Shown: piece after piece, positions 47,690-59,249 of the stretch
Layout: each line of letters opens with the position of its first letter
Numbering within the stretch: position 1 is the stretch's first letter
NCBI GenBank assembly: GCA_037954665.1
Contig: JBBMOL010000039.1
Coordinates: forward strand, 1,612,001-1,676,000
From: Laguncularia racemosa
Taxonomy: Eukaryota; Streptophyta; Magnoliopsida; Myrtales; Combretaceae
Reading direction: 5' to 3'
DNA length: 64,000 nucleotides
Position numbers and translations under genes: made by a program
Notes under the pieces: model-generated
What the model was told of the DNA's origin: nothing
The model's database searches: none
What the model saw: only the letters and a program-made list of their open reading frames with translations

Positions 47690-49575
47690 CCTTTCCTTTC
47701 CTTTCTTTCTTTCTCTTCTTCCCTTTCCTTGTTCTCTGGTATAAATTATATCTCCCCTAAGTTCCGAAAAACTTCAAAAATCCATAACTTTCTCATACTA
47801 TATCTAAATAAAAAACTGTAAGTGCCATTACAATACTTAGAAAAGAGTACTTTGTAGCAAGACAGCACTTGCTAGGTGAGTGGGAACTTGATATTTTACT
47901 ATATTGTTTATATTTCCTTACTAGAAAAATTATTGTATATTTGTATGTTGAATATTTGCTGCTCAGCTTGGTTTTGTAGTTATAATATATTTATTGAGGG
48001 CATATTCTATTGTGTTAACATGTGTGTTGTGTCTTAGGTGAGTACGGGGTTGTGTGTTCAACTATTGAGAAAAAAAAAATGAAAAGGCATTTGATGTGTA
48101 TTATTTCACAATGTGTGTGGAGTAGCAGTAAGATAAGTGAAATATGGTAATTATAGTGGTTTAGAAATTGTTGAAAACAATGTTTGCTTGAATGCATGGA
48201 TAGAAATAGTCAAAATTAAGCAATAGGGAATTGGTACAATTTTACATGAGATTAAACACGCAACCATCATGTAATTAGGTTTGAAATGGCCAAGGTGGTG
48301 AAATTTATTATAAACACGGGAAGAAACATTGTGTATACAACAATGGGCCCGATTATGAGAATGCATTAGTAAAGAAGTTGAAGGTGAGGAGGAATTCGAA
48401 CTATGTAGAATTCTTACACAAGATTTGTAGAGGTATTAGAGTCGATCCAACTAAGGTTCATATGGAGATACTACATAGGCATCTGCACTACTTCCTTAGC
48501 GAAGTGAGATAAAAGTTGATGCTAATTACAAATGATAATGACGTGTAGAGTGTAATCAAAATGGCTGTAGCTTTTGAGGATGAGTAGATACAAGAATTGT
48601 ATATTGAAATCTATGAACAATTGAAAATTTTGATTGAAGAAGGAGAGGCCTTCGAAGCCAATACCTCATCACCTCGGCATAAGAAAGGGCTAAGTATGAT
48701 GACTAATGTGTGAAATGAAGCAAACTCAGATGATGCAGAATTAAATGATGCTCTCCACTCTTCAATGGAAATTGATATTGTTGTGGCGCACTTTGTAGTG
48801 CATGAAGAGTATTCCAATGAGGAAGAGGGTCTTACCAAAAATGCTTTAAATGACATGCATGCCACACACCCACCACTACACATGCATGCAACATAGGCTT
48901 ATAGATTTTAAGAAGCAAGTCATTCAGGTGACAATGAACCTAAGGATGCTATTCCATTTTTCAAAGAAAGGGGAGATAGTGATTATATCACCTTCAAGGA
49001 AAATATGACTACTATGCATGAAGACTTTGATAGTAGTGATGACCTTAAGAAGGGAATGAAATTTAATAGTAAGGAAGAGCTACTACAAGCTGTGACATGT
49101 ATCATATAAAAAATCATTGTAACTTTGCAGTTAAAGAATTGAACTAGACCTTATAGTCAATTTTCTATGCCCACAAAAACAGTGGTTGTAAGTGGAAGCT
49201 CCAAGCTTGTAAGAAGAAGTTGAAAGGCCTTTTCGTCATCACAATCCTTGAGGGATCTCATACGTGTACAAACGTTGTGATACATTGGCATCATTTGAGA
49301 TTATATTCAAATATGATGATTGGAATCTTCATTGAATATATGAGAAAAAACTCGGATATAAAGGTTACTAACCTCGGTTCCATAATTGAACTCTTTGAAA
49401 AGGGTGTAGGATGCAAAAAGGAAAGCTATTGAAATTGTGTACGGTGATTGCAATAAATCGTACAACAAATTGTTGAAACTCCTAAACGCAATCTAGATTA
49501 GTAACCCCATAACACAAGTCAAATGGCCTTAGCATGATTCGATAGTTGTTGGTTGGGGAGTGGATATTGAAATGG
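47690..49575 (+). pseudogene. MULE transposase N-terminal half, truncated by the block-B boundary
   Basis: Plus-strand translation gives a leader segment (about 48290-48500) and an acidic linker. It then gives HEDFDSSDDLKKGMKFNSKE (about 49016-49075), the standard start of the plant MULE DNA-binding region, and CKWKLQACKKKLKGLFVITI and SHTCTN (about 49190-49275), its WRKY-like zinc-binding core. The next block, DIKVTNLGSIIELFEKGVGC, is also family-like. The DDE core is missing: homology to AKR-2 intron 2 begins at about 49587. Stops and frameshifts are present. The first 800 bp or so are repeated at 55450-56253. Confidence 0.75.
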
Positions 49576-49657
49576 GTCTTCTAAAGGACTAACACATCCC
49601 ATAGTACAATTTTAAACAAGAAAGAGAATCACTCGACTCCCTTGAAAAACCCATTAC

Positions 49658-50319
49658 CTCTTTCTCGTTTCCATAACGACGAGCACAGTCGATATGCCTA
49701 TATCCAGCCTGCATTCATGTGAACTACCTATTAGTTGAGCTATTGATGTTGCCTCCATTACCCAGAGTCTTCAATTTTCCTTACCATATGCCTATTGGGA
49801 CCCTTGAATTTCCCTCATTGTTAAAAAGAGTTCAACATGGCTATGGCATGGGAAACTGAAGAGTCCAGGTAACAGAGCATCTTGTTATTTAAATAAGAGA
49901 AGCCATACGAGTTTATAGTTCCAAACAACATACTTATGAGACAGTATGACACAATAAGATACGCGTCATGGGAGAAACACGATTCTGAACTGCGTTTTCT
50001 TCCCTGTAAATTATTAATGTTTGAATGTGTAGAAACACTTCATTTTCCTTTTTAAGCTATTAGCTAGTGTTAGCATCAATTAATCTAATTTGTTTAGAAA
50101 TAGTCACTTAATCGGGATATAAATACTACATTGAAAGGGCTTTTTTTTTTTTTTGGCTAGAATGAGATTTATATCCATGATGATTAATATTAATAGAGCC
50201 TTATCCAGGTAAGGCTTATCTATGGCAACAGCACCAGGGCCAGCCCGCCAAGTGCCTAAACCAACGGATGGGATCTTGGCGCCGGTGTTTAACTCGAAGA
50301 AGTTAACTTCACGTGCCAT
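49658..50319 (-). pseudogene. AKR-2b: truncated aldo-keto reductase fragment (exons 1-2 only)
   Basis: Exon 1 starts at 50319 (MAREVNFFELNTGAK) and is identical in protein to AKR-2 for 32 residues, to about 50223. Exon 2 is 49658-49708 and encodes AGYRHIDCARRYGNEKE with catalytic Asp and Tyr. The last third of exon 1, its splice donor and about 125 bp of adjoining sequence present in AKR-2 (about 27525-27652) are deleted. A short unrelated filler (about aggcttatctat) lies at the join. Exons 3-7 are absent because the duplicated block begins inside intron 2. It cannot encode an enzyme. Confidence 0.92.
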
Positions 50320-52004
50320 TCTTTTTTGTTGTTTTCAATCACGGACACAAACGATGCTAAAGACACAATTCCAAATCTTCGTTCCTAGTTTCCAGAGGAG
50401 CATGACTTGACAAACTCCTGGGTGGTTCTATATTTAATATGAAAATGAATGTCCGAAAGGACAGAACACTGGTTAAAGGCCAAAAGCATCTCATTCTTAT
50501 AACATTTCTCTGACATTTCGTTGGAGGGTAAAAAGTCCTCGTATTTCTTTTATAACAAAGTATTATTAAAAAAGTAAAGAATCAATTAAATTAAAAATAA
50601 AAATAAGATATATTAATATATAACCATGGTAAAATAGAAAAAATAAATAAATACAGTTCGTATCAAAACCAAATTGTTTAAAAGTAATACATTTAAACTT
50701 ATTTAACAATTTAAAGAGTTTTTTATTTATAAGAGACTTACAAAATGGAATCATTAATTATAATACAACATTGGTTTGATCTTTAATTTGAAATAAAATC
50801 ACTGTTTATCCATTTCTAAACATCTGAAGAGGAGTAAAATTACTTAATGTAGGGAAAATTCCTTAAAAATTAGACGAAATCTAAACAAAAAATAAAACTC
50901 AAATGGCTGAGTAATCAAAATAAGAATGGTATCAGATTATCATCCAATATAAGAGAGAAACCACAATATCTAGTCGAGAAAGTATGTCCCCTTGTAAAAA
51001 CAGAAAGTAAATGCTTTAAAATTTTGTTAAAACGCATAATTATTATATTGGAAGTTCACCACATAAAAGAATGCTGTCAAAGAAATATTATCATAATATA
51101 GAAGAAAAGCCACAATATCGGAGAAAGTATTTCCCTTTGAACAAAGAGAAAGTAGATACTTTGAAGGCTTGCTTAGGAAATGCGTTAATTCTTTTACTGA
51201 AAATTCATTGTAAAAAGAATCTTTTCCTCCAAAAAAGTCATTATAATAATAGTTGAAGATTTCAACCTAAAACCATTATTATAACATTAATAGATTATTA
51301 ATGGAACGCTCAAGTAATAACTTGTACTAAAAATGGGAAAACAGAAAGATTAAGATTGACCCGACTAAAGATCCATTTGATAGAATTCTTCAGGGGTTTA
51401 AGCGAGCTCAGTTTAAATGATTGACTCAAGCCAATGACTTAGCTTGATCACGTTCAGTTGAACACTCGTAGTTGATTGAGCCCTTAAAATCTTATTTTTA
51501 TTTGCTAAACCCAAATAGCTATCTTAACTCCATTGGAAAATTTTCCACAAATTTCCTGATTTCTCCCTCCTACGAAAAATGTAACACAAAAGCCATCCAT
51601 TCGTTTTCTTTTCAATGCCATTCTTTCTACTGGTTGTATAGAACCCCCTTTGTAAGAAACAATTTTCAGAATCCTAAAAACATAATGTTCTGTGCTACTT
51701 CCGAACGAAGGCTTTACTTGAGTTGACAAAATAAATGTCTGGGTTTTACACGATAGGATGCACATTGTTAACCGTGGGAAGAAAAGATGCATTAAGGAGA
51801 AACGGTCCAAGTACTGTTCGTTTCGACACGAATTTGCGATTCATCACTCTTTATTTATCTCTCAATCAGCTGGCCTAAGGAACTTGAAAACAAGACCAAA
51901 TAAGACCTCATAAGCAAACATCCAATATTTCCTCAGCTAATTAAGTTCAAAATACGAAATATATTCAGCGTCTTGTAGTTGGAAGAAAATGTCAACGTTT
52001 CCAC
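50320..52004. other. block-B intergenic region with empty Copia site
   Basis: Collinear with 27750-28559 joined to 34626-35490. No gene of its own. Open frames at 51472-51726 and 51505-51810 also exist in the block-A copy only in part and show no family motif. It includes the region upstream of AKR-2b and the 3' flank of AKR-4. Confidence 0.75.
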
Positions 52005-54785
52005 TCACAGCTCTCCGTCCCAAAGTTCTTCTATGGTCTTGTAATAGCCAAGAGTCTCATGAACGAATCCTGTACCTCTAATGAACCTCCCCTGCAAAAA
52101 TAAAAGGAATATGATGATGAAGTTGTAGTTCAACCTTGATGTCATCATTGAGTACGCTTCAAATTAACCGTAAGAGAAGAATGCTTTGCCTGAGGGATCT
52201 CAGAGAACTGGCCAAGCAAGTCATCCGGAATGGACCAGTTGAAAACATCAAAGTTTTCCTTGATCCTTGCCTCAGTGATGCTCTTCGGAAGAATACTGTG
52301 CCCCATTTGTAAACCCCAACGAAGAGCCACTTGAGCAGGAGTTTTTCCCAATTTTTGGGCAACCATAACAAGTGTAGGATTCTTAAGGACATTAACCTTG
52401 ACAAATGATGAACCAGGGGAACCCAACGGAGAATAACCCTGAAACATGCAGAAACATCTGTATAAAGAGCGTGACAAAAGGATGTAATCAGATAACAAAT
52501 ACCAAGGCAATTAGGTAATTATTTATCTCGACAGAAACTTGCATTCAGTTATCTTCTTGCAGGCAGTTATTAGTACTTGGTTAACTGCAAGACCAGGATA
52601 CTTACTGTTAAGTGAACACCCTTTGATTTGCAGAACTCATGCAGTTTTGGCTGCTGCCAAGCAGGATGACATTCCACTTGGTTAACTGCAGGAGGCACAC
52701 GTGCCACAGCCAACAGATCTCCAAGTTTCTTAGTTGAGAAGTTGCTCACTCCAATGGCTCGAGCTTTACCAGAATCATAGAGTGCTTCCATTGCCTTCCA
52801 TGTACTGGGTAAGTCAGGAGTTGTGAGGTTTTCTGGTTTGAAGCCAACTGATCCTTTTTTCATGCTAACTGGCCAATGCATCTGTGGAAAGATTTAACAC
52901 CATTAAGAAAAAGATCAACACCAGAACCAAGAGCAGATTGATCATAGCAATGCAAACTGCTTCTGGACACTAGATCACCCATAGAAGTATAGTTCTATAA
53001 TATTGTCAGAACAAAGAAGATAAGATGGAAATCAAAAACCATCTTTACAAAACATACAAGGTAAAGATCAAGATATTCAAGCTGCAGGTCCTTCAAAGTT
53101 TTCTCTAATGCCACAGGCATATCCTCAGGTGCAAAATCAGTACACCTGCAAATTCAAATCATTTAGAATAATTATTGATAGATAATACAATGTAGGCACA
53201 ATGTTCATGTGAAAAGTTTAGTATTACTGAGAATGTAAAAAGATAAATCAACGTAGTAGTAATTGGAGCATAAGAGAGTCAAAGCACAAAAGAGACATTA
53301 AAACGGACCAGAGCTTGGATGTAATCCAAAGGTCCTCACGCTTTACTACACCTTCATCAAATAACATTTTCAGCGCAAAGCCAACCTGTAGAAAAAGGAA
53401 AAATCTAAAATCATCGAGAAGAAGATAAACATTGATATTTCCTATCTAATTTCATTAGAGGATCTAGCAGGCATGCTCCATGTTGCAACAGGAGGAACTT
53501 TACCATTTTTTCCAATGGGTATAATACCGATAAAGATCAATGATTAAAATGCCAACAAGGAAGTAAATACTAATAGGATCACCTATAGAAGTGAGTGCGA
53601 GTAGTGGTATGAAGGTATCAATACAATCGAAATGCATTTGCTCTAGCTAACACTGGATATTTAATAACTCAACTAGAGTTACATTAGCATATTACTATGA
53701 CATAGAGACTCAAAGCAGACTTGCGCAAATACATTTGAGTATGAGGAACTTTCAGTGAACAATTTAAAATATATAGCATTTGAAAAGTAAGTCCCCTTGA
53801 TGGCATGAAGAGCAAGGTAAACAAATGATTGACTGATTCTTTTCACGGAATGAAAATGTACATGCATTTCACAAGATTTCAACATGCTTCAACTAGCAAC
53901 TAGTAATAAAATGTCAAATAACATCAAAGTCCATTTCAAAGCTTATAGTTCTGAATAACAAGAAACAAGGCAAAATACCATAAAACAGAAGGGGAAACAA
54001 AGGAACTCTGATTTGCTGAAAAATCATACCTCCTTCTCATTTCCATAAATGCGAGCACAGTCTATATGTCTGTATCCAACCTGGATTTGCAGAGACTACA
54101 AATTAGCAACTGCTGTGCATTTTCAAGCCCATCAAATACTAATTCAGCAAACATGCCACCCACGAAGTCATTGAGTGTAAACGGCTGAAGATCGAACTGC
54201 AACATCTTTTAAAATGAAGCACACAAAATATCATGTCATAGCTCCCAATTGTTTGTAATTGTATCAACTAGGAGGAGATAGAATTCCAATTCCAGGGAAT
54301 TGGAACGCTCTGAACTCTTTTCATTTTTAATCATTCTACTTGCGTTCTCATCTTATTCCTATAACCAGTTTAACACACCTGTGATATGTGTGCCTTACAA
54401 AATATAACATAATTACATAACAAAGGCTAAATATTTGGTTTCTCATTTCTTTTTAAATTTACATGTGGTTGATCTATTCTATTCGTTTTTATTCATTTAT
54501 GATTTTTTTCCCTCTTTGGCATGAATGAAACCAAGACCCATGAAATATAACCATAACAACAACGCGAGATACCTCCTGCTAGTTTAGGATAACGATTTCT
54601 ACAGCACAGTTGGTCGAAAGGAAGGAACGGGAAATGAAAATAAAAAAGAAAGAAAGTAGGCATACCTTAATGGCAGTCGTGACGGCATTGGCAACCTCAC
54701 CAGGTTCAGACTGCCAAGTGCCCAGACCAACCGACGGAATCTTAGCACCTGTGTTTAACTCGAAGAATTGAATCGCATGCGCCAT
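52005..54785 (-). CDS. AKR-4: NADPH-dependent aldo-keto reductase (AKR4C type), intact
   Basis: Exons on the minus strand: 54666-54785, 54030-54080, 53309-53385, 53058-53145, 52606-52881, 52190-52438 and 52005-52091 (stop TGA). They join to 315 codons with no lesion. Start MAHAIQFFELNTGAK; catalytic Asp47, Tyr52, Lys81 and His114; Trp83 after SKL; LYDSGKARAIGVSNF at 146-160; NQVECHP at 179-185; SPLGSPG at 207-213; NADPH phosphate contacts Lys256, Ser257 and Arg262 in LPKSITEAR; C-terminus LEELWDGEL-type (IEELWDGEL). Intron 6 is GC-AG (CAG|GCAAAG); the others are GT-AG. It is the duplicate of AKR-3 and the only copy with every canonical feature. Expected role: cytosolic reduction of aldehydes or ketones with NADPH; the natural substrate is not predictable here. 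Confidence 0.95.
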
Positions 54786-55449
54786 TTTTTTTTCTTTTTT
54801 TTTTCTACTTACAATGGCAGACAGAGAGACAAGAACCCTAGAAAATTTAGAGTATTGAAGGAGTAGACAGGGAGGTGGGTGGGACTGGGTAACTGGAGTC
54901 TCATATAAAAGCGTATAAAGACTATGATTTAGTTGGAATTCAAAGATGGCACGGCATCAGGAGCGGCCAGGGAGCACTAGAAGTGCTGACGGCAGAGAAA
55001 AGTGCGTAAAAATAAAGAAGTAAATAAAAGGAGAATATAATGGGCCAAAGGACGCACGCCCACGGGACGGGACAATGGCATGCGATGGATTATAAGCAAA
55101 AGGGTCCAGATGATTCTGTTCCCACTTGCCACTTGGCAGCTGCTTGTTACGCCACCATGGCTACGGGTCCCTCCCACTGTATTTGTCCACGTCTTATGTT
55201 TTCATTCGACACTGCAGCTATATTATTTTTCCACATGCAATGCCTCACTAATTTTTTATTATACTCCATTCTTTTTGAGAAATGATTACAATATTTCACT
55301 TAAAAAAAAAATCAAAAACAAAAAAAAATTGAAAAATAATCTCAAAAATGCTCCAACTACAATGGTATCTTCAAGACAAGATTTCAAATTTGTATTAAAA
55401 TTATATTTTGAAGATACAATTTTAGGATGACTTTAAAATCACGCATAAA

Positions 55450-56253
55450 AAACACAATTCTTTTCTTTCTTTCTCTTCTTCCCTTTCCTTGTTCTCTAGT
55501 ATGAATTATATCCCTCTCACCCCGATTCCCAAAGACTTCAAAAATCCATAACTTTCTCATACTAAATCCAAATAAAAAACCATAAGTATAATTACAATCC
55601 TTGGAAAGATTGTTTCATAGCAAGATTACACTTGCTAGGTGAGTGGGAACTTGATATTTTACTATACTGTTTGTATTTCCTTACTTGAAAAATTATTATA
55701 TGTTTGTATGTTGCATGTTTGCTGTTGGGCTTGGTTTTGTAGTTGTGTTGTATATTTACTAAGGGCATATTTTGCTGTGTTGACATGGGTGTTGTGTCTT
55801 ACGTGAGTACGGGATTATGTGTTCAACTATTGAGAAAAAAAAAATAAAAAGGCATTTGATATGTATTACTTCACAATGTGTGTGGGGTAGTAGTAAGATA
55901 TGTGAATATGGTAATTATAGAGGTTTAGAAATTGTTGAAAACAATGTTTGCTTTGAATGCATGGATAGAATTAGTCAAAATTAGGAAATAGGGAATTAGT
56001 ACAGTTTTATGTGAGATTAAACACACAAACATCATGTAATTAGGTTTGAAATGGCTGAGGTGGTGAAATTTTTTATAAACATGGGAAGAAACATTGTGTA
56101 TGGCAACAATGGGCCCGATTATGAGAATACATTGGTGAAGAAGTAAATGGTGAGGAAGAATTCAAACTATACATAATTCTTGTACAAGATTTGTAAAGGT
56201 ATTGGAGTTAATCCAACTAAGGCTTATGTTGAGATACTACATAGGTATCTGAT
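55450..56253 (+). repeat. second copy of the MULE 5' region
   Basis: Direct, roughly 90% similar copy of 47690-48490, beginning at ttctttctttctcttcttcc and ending at ctacataggtatctg. It contains the leader and first coding-like segment of the MULE only. It sits exactly at the right edge of block B, while the longer copy sits at its left edge. Confidence 0.85.
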
Positions 56254-57078
56254 GTGCCTATTTCTATAATATAATCAAGTAATTCCAATTCTAAGACAAC
56301 AATCAACGACAATCAATTTCCAATAATCAAAATAATGAACAAGAACAAAAGATAAACCTAAACCCTTATCGGATATGACGCACCAGCAAGAAAGTAGTCT
56401 TAGTATAGATTAGTTGATATGACACATGTAAACATCTCATTTTTGCCCCATTTAGATTTTTTAAATAAATAAATAAATGAAAATGATAAAAAAATAGTAA
56501 TAAAAGGTCTAGCTTATGAATTAGTAAAAATAAAATAATAATAATAATAATAACAATAATAATAATGATAAAATACATTTGGGTTTCAAAATTAAATTTG
56601 TAAATCTCAAAATAACAAAAAAAAATAGCAAAAATATTAGGTTAATATATAATTTATGTGTAATAATAAATTGAGAAATGGGTTGGCTTAGCTGGTTCAC
56701 ATGCTTGCTTGGAATGCGTAGAGGAGTCTTTGATCTTGGGTTCAAATTCGTGAGGAGGCACTTTGTGCCATTTTTTTTCTTCTTTTTCCCCGAGTTGCCA
56801 CGTGGCAACATGCGATTGGTCGATTCGGTCACGTGTGAGGCACGTGATTGTCTTCTCCAGTAGTCCAACGGCAGCAAAACGAAGGGGAGAGGAAATTAGA
56901 GCAAATCCGAATGAGGTACAATGATTTTTGCTCAATTTGTTTTTAGGATAAATCTAAAACAACTTCAAAACAAGGGATTTACATCATTTTTTTTTAATTG
57001 GGAAGAAAAATAAAAGAAAAAAAACAAAACCCTAGTCAAGGTTTGGATCCATGTTCGTCTGCATTGGTCCCATAAGTC

Positions 57079-57086
57079 TATAAATA
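57079..57086 (+). promoter_or_regulatory. TATA box of the Ogre/Tat-like LTR
   Basis: Plus-strand TATAAATA in a locally less AT-rich context (gtctataaataaaggtcg), about 650 bp into the LTR, upstream of a GA-rich leader. It is the best promoter candidate for the element. Confidence 0.6.
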
Positions 57087-57614
57087 AAGGTCGATGTTCG
57101 GAGAAGAGGGAGGAGGAAGGAAATCGGAAAGAGAGAAGGAGAAAAAAGAAAGACAAGCACTAAAAACACACACACATACACCCGTCGAAGCTCTCTCTCT
57201 CTCTTTAGGTCCTCACCATTTGACACCTCAAACCACCACTTAGGGCAATTTTTGATGAGAAATAGTTTCACCAAGCAATTCTTCGCCCTTAGAAGGTTTG
57301 AAACTCTCTATCAGTCGACGCAAACGGCTGTTGGAATGCCGTCAACGAGGATCTTCCAGCTGCTGTGATCCGATTTGACTTGAACCGAACCCCGCTGACC
57401 CACGTCCAGGTTAGTGGGTTTCATGTTATTATTATATTATTATTATTACTAGCTTTAATTGATCATAATATTAGTAAATAAAAATAAAAAATAAGTAAAT
57501 AACAAAAATGATAAAAGACATATGTTTTCTTTTGTTATTGATAAAATTAGGTTTAAATTTTCTCTTTTGTGTTTCTTTTAAAATTTTCTTAATTTAATGC
57601 GTGAGTTTTTCTTA

Positions 57615-57652
57615 ATATATATATATTATATATATATATTATATATATATAA
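57615..57652. repeat. interrupted (AT)n palindrome
   Basis: Three (AT)n runs joined by att spacers inside the LTR. The stretch is self-complementary and likely length-variable. Confidence 0.85.
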
Positions 57653-58542
57653 ACTGTTTTCTTACATAGAAAAATGATTTTTATGAAATAAAATTTTAAT
57701 TGATGTTTTCAAAACTAAAGGGTTTTAGTTCTGTTTTTCAAAATTGAGGAATAAAGTTTAGGTTTAAAATTTTTCTTTAAAAAATTAAAATGATAATAAA
57801 TGTAAACTCGGACTATTTTCATAATTAAAATTAATCAATCCATTAAAATTTTATGAAAAACAAAACTATGTTGGTTTAATCTTGACTAGCGAGTATGTAG
57901 GCATCTACTGGCCAACCACATATAAAAAAAATATTTTATTCTTTTCCAATTTCAATTTACCATATAAAAAAAAATTTACAAAAAAATATTTTATCCTTTT
58001 AAAATTTCAATTTACAATATAAAAACATAAAAATATGTTATCCTATTTTTAATTCAAGTATAAATGCAAAGATTTTTATTCTCTTTTATTTCATTTTAAA
58101 GTAATAATAGAAAATGTATAATAAAAAAAATTGATTAAATTTTTTTATGCTATTTCATACTTTATATAGAAACATTATGTCTTGTACACATGATAGTGAA
58201 GGGAATTTACAAAAAGCTTTTACTTCATTTTCTTGAAGAAGATAACAAGTGGTAACCATTTAGGTTTTAATAGGATAGCCCTCGAGTCCAGATTCTCTAG
58301 TTAATATTTTTTCAAAATTGTTTTTTAGAAAAATTCATAAACCGGTAGCTAATTAAGTTTAATCTAACTCATTAACCTTAACTTATCTTATTTTCTAACT
58401 TAAGTTGGTGGTGACTCCAATTTTCTTAAGATAATTAAAAATATAGTTTTTCCTTAATTTTACTGTCGAGTAACTTGTATTAAGTGAGTGAAACTTAATA
58501 TAGGTTAATTAAGGAAAAATCTAAAGTTAAGCTCAACAGAAA

Positions 58543-58560
58543 TGGTGACTCCGCTAGGGA
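58543..58560 (+). other. primer-binding site, tRNA-Arg type
   Basis: The plus strand reads TGGTGACTCCGCTAGGGA four bases after the LTR end. It closely resembles the TGGCGACTCCGCTGGGGA site used by Ogre/Tat elements (tRNA-Arg); that match is from memory of the family. Confidence 0.75.
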
Positions 58561-59249
58561 ATAACTTAATTCTTTAGTAGGCTAGCCACTTTTTGTCTTC
58601 TTCTTCTTCTTCAAAAAAAAAAAAAAAAATTAAGAGCTTCTTATAAATTCCTTCAGCATATATTATTTTCTTTTAAATTACTTATATATATTTCTTGCAT
58701 GAATAGTTCTCTTTTATGTAGACCAATTGAGCTTCATGATCCAAATGAAATAGGACTAGGCCCATCAAGCCTAGTAATGATCTTTTGGGCAAGTTGTTGT
58801 CATACATATATGTATGTTAGATACGGTTAGACCTAGGCCGTTTAGGACCTTAGTATAGGGAGCTGTTGTGTAAGTTTTTGGTGCAGTGGGGTAACCATTG
58901 CTTGGGGTTAATTAAGCTTCCCCACTCTTGCTTCGATGTGGCACAAAACCCATTACCTTAGAAATGAAGGAGGCCACAAAGCTTGAGAACCTTTAAAACC
59001 CACCCAAATTACGTTCATCTCATCTATGCATAATTGAAAAATAGTGTAGCTTTAATAAAACGCAAACTTATTGATTTTCCAGATGATGTAAAGCTTTTTC
59101 ATTGTATATGTATTCTTTGTAAAATTCTAATATATTATAAAGGAATGGCCAACTCTAGGTTAAGCAATGACCACATCCACATTAGCCAGATTTATGTCAA
59201 CCGACCCTTGCCATCTATGCTTACACTTTCTAAATGGTTTCAACAGTTT

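Larger units (their letters stand above)
49587..55450. repeat. segmental duplication, block B
   Basis: Collinear with block A (26890-39370) but without the Copia element and the 460-bp insertion. The empty Copia site reads ggagaaagtatttccc at about 51121-51136. Block B lies between two direct copies of the same MULE 5' region. Confidence 0.9.
56427..58538 (+). repeat. 5' LTR of the Ogre/Tat-like element (2112 bp)
   Basis: Begins TGTAAACATC and ends GCTCAACA, followed by a 4-nt spacer and the primer site. The first 170 bp or so align with 63828-64000, including the AAT-repeat block. It contains a TATA box near 57079 and a pyrimidine/GA-rich leader at 57100-57210. Confidence 0.85.

Noticed and set aside
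51472..51810. Overlapping plus and minus open frames of 84 and 101 codons in the AKR-4 3' flank.
   Set aside because: Interrupted in the block-A duplicate and lacking any motif, so they are unlikely to be coding.
55080..55430. 116-codon plus-strand open frame upstream of AKR-4.
   Set aside because: Ends in poly-Lys/Asn low complexity. The block-A copy does not preserve the frame, so it is not a gene.
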